Source of the DNA: Penelope pileata
Taxonomy: Eukaryota; Chordata; Aves; Galliformes; Cracidae
Assembly: GCA_013396635.1 (NCBI GenBank)
Contig: WBMW01001602.1
Location: 74,046 to 138,045, forward strand
Length of the DNA stretch: 64,000 nt
Reading direction: 5' to 3'
Below are positions 63,989-64,000 of this stretch, piece by piece; positions within the stretch are counted from its first letter, which is position 1; every line of letters begins with the position of its first letter. The position numbers were made by a program, and so were the translations under genes. The notes under the pieces are model-generated. The model ran no database searches. It was not told the DNA's origin and saw only the letters and a list, made by a program, of their open reading frames with translations.

Positions 63989-64000
63989 TGCTGAGAAGAT

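Larger units (their letters stand above)
5492..64000 (-). other. GABBR2: GABBR2 intron upstream of the exon (inferred intron 1), partial; contains all remaining features
   Basis: Everything to the right of the acceptor AG (5493-5492) is upstream of the exon in the gene's own direction. The exon begins at the residue that follows the first-exon segment in mammalian GABBR2, so this should be intron 1. I saw no GC-rich first exon, signal-peptide exon or CpG-island promoter, so the intron is at least 58.5 kb here. That fits a gene known for very long introns in mammals. It cannot be excluded that a small unrelated or non-coding gene sits inside the intron. Confidence 0.75.

Noticed and set aside
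1..64000. Search for a novel multi-gene system, CRISPR array, tRNA or rRNA genes
   Set aside because: The window is vertebrate intron. No regularly spaced repeats, tRNA-like cloverleaf words or clustered genes are present.

Overview
This window looks like nuclear DNA from a bird, most likely a galliform such as chicken. It is AT-rich, non-coding across almost its whole length, and its interspersed repeats are avian: eight CR1 LINE fragments, one complete-looking galluhop-type mariner element and one ERVL-like LTR fragment. There are no operons, bacterial-style genes, CRISPR arrays or recognisable tRNA or rRNA genes.

I can support only one protein-coding feature: a single 138-bp exon on the minus strand (5354-5491), flanked by clean splice sites. 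It encodes 46 residues of the extracellular Venus-flytrap domain of GABBR2, subunit 2 of the metabotropic GABA-B receptor. The gene runs right to left, so 1-5353 is the start of the downstream intron (intron 2) and 5492-64000 is inferred to be part of the very long intron 1. Exon 1, the promoter and all later exons lie outside the window. By conserved synteny with human 9q22 I would expect the locus on the avian Z chromosome; that is inference.

Layout: 1-5353 intron 2, no clear repeats beyond simple ones; 5354-5491 GABBR2 exon; about 6.15 kb an old CR1 tail; 11.38-11.95 kb a mariner/galluhop element with terminal inverted repeats and TA target duplication; 12.35-12.50 kb ERVL-like LTR fragment; 22.28-22.72 kb degraded CR1; 35.39-36.40 kb a longer CR1 that keeps part of a reverse transcriptase frame; 40.44-41.02 kb a non-repetitive block with many CpGs, low stop density and a strong CTCF-like site; 41.81-42.29 kb CR1; 43.19-43.44 kb a GC-rich patch with an RFX X-box; 46.08-46.52 kb one CR1 nested inside another; 50.04-50.33 kb CR1; 54.28-54.48 kb ancient CR1; 57.6-58.06 kb a GC-rich patch with a 146-codon open frame; 63.65-64 kb an unrecognised minus-strand open frame reaching the window edge.

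I found no novel multi-gene system. The best leads are regulatory or structural: the symmetric GABBR2 exon that carries both ends of a disulfide loop, the X-boxes, the two divergent CTCF-like sites, the 40.4-41.0 kb island and the unexplained frame at the right edge.
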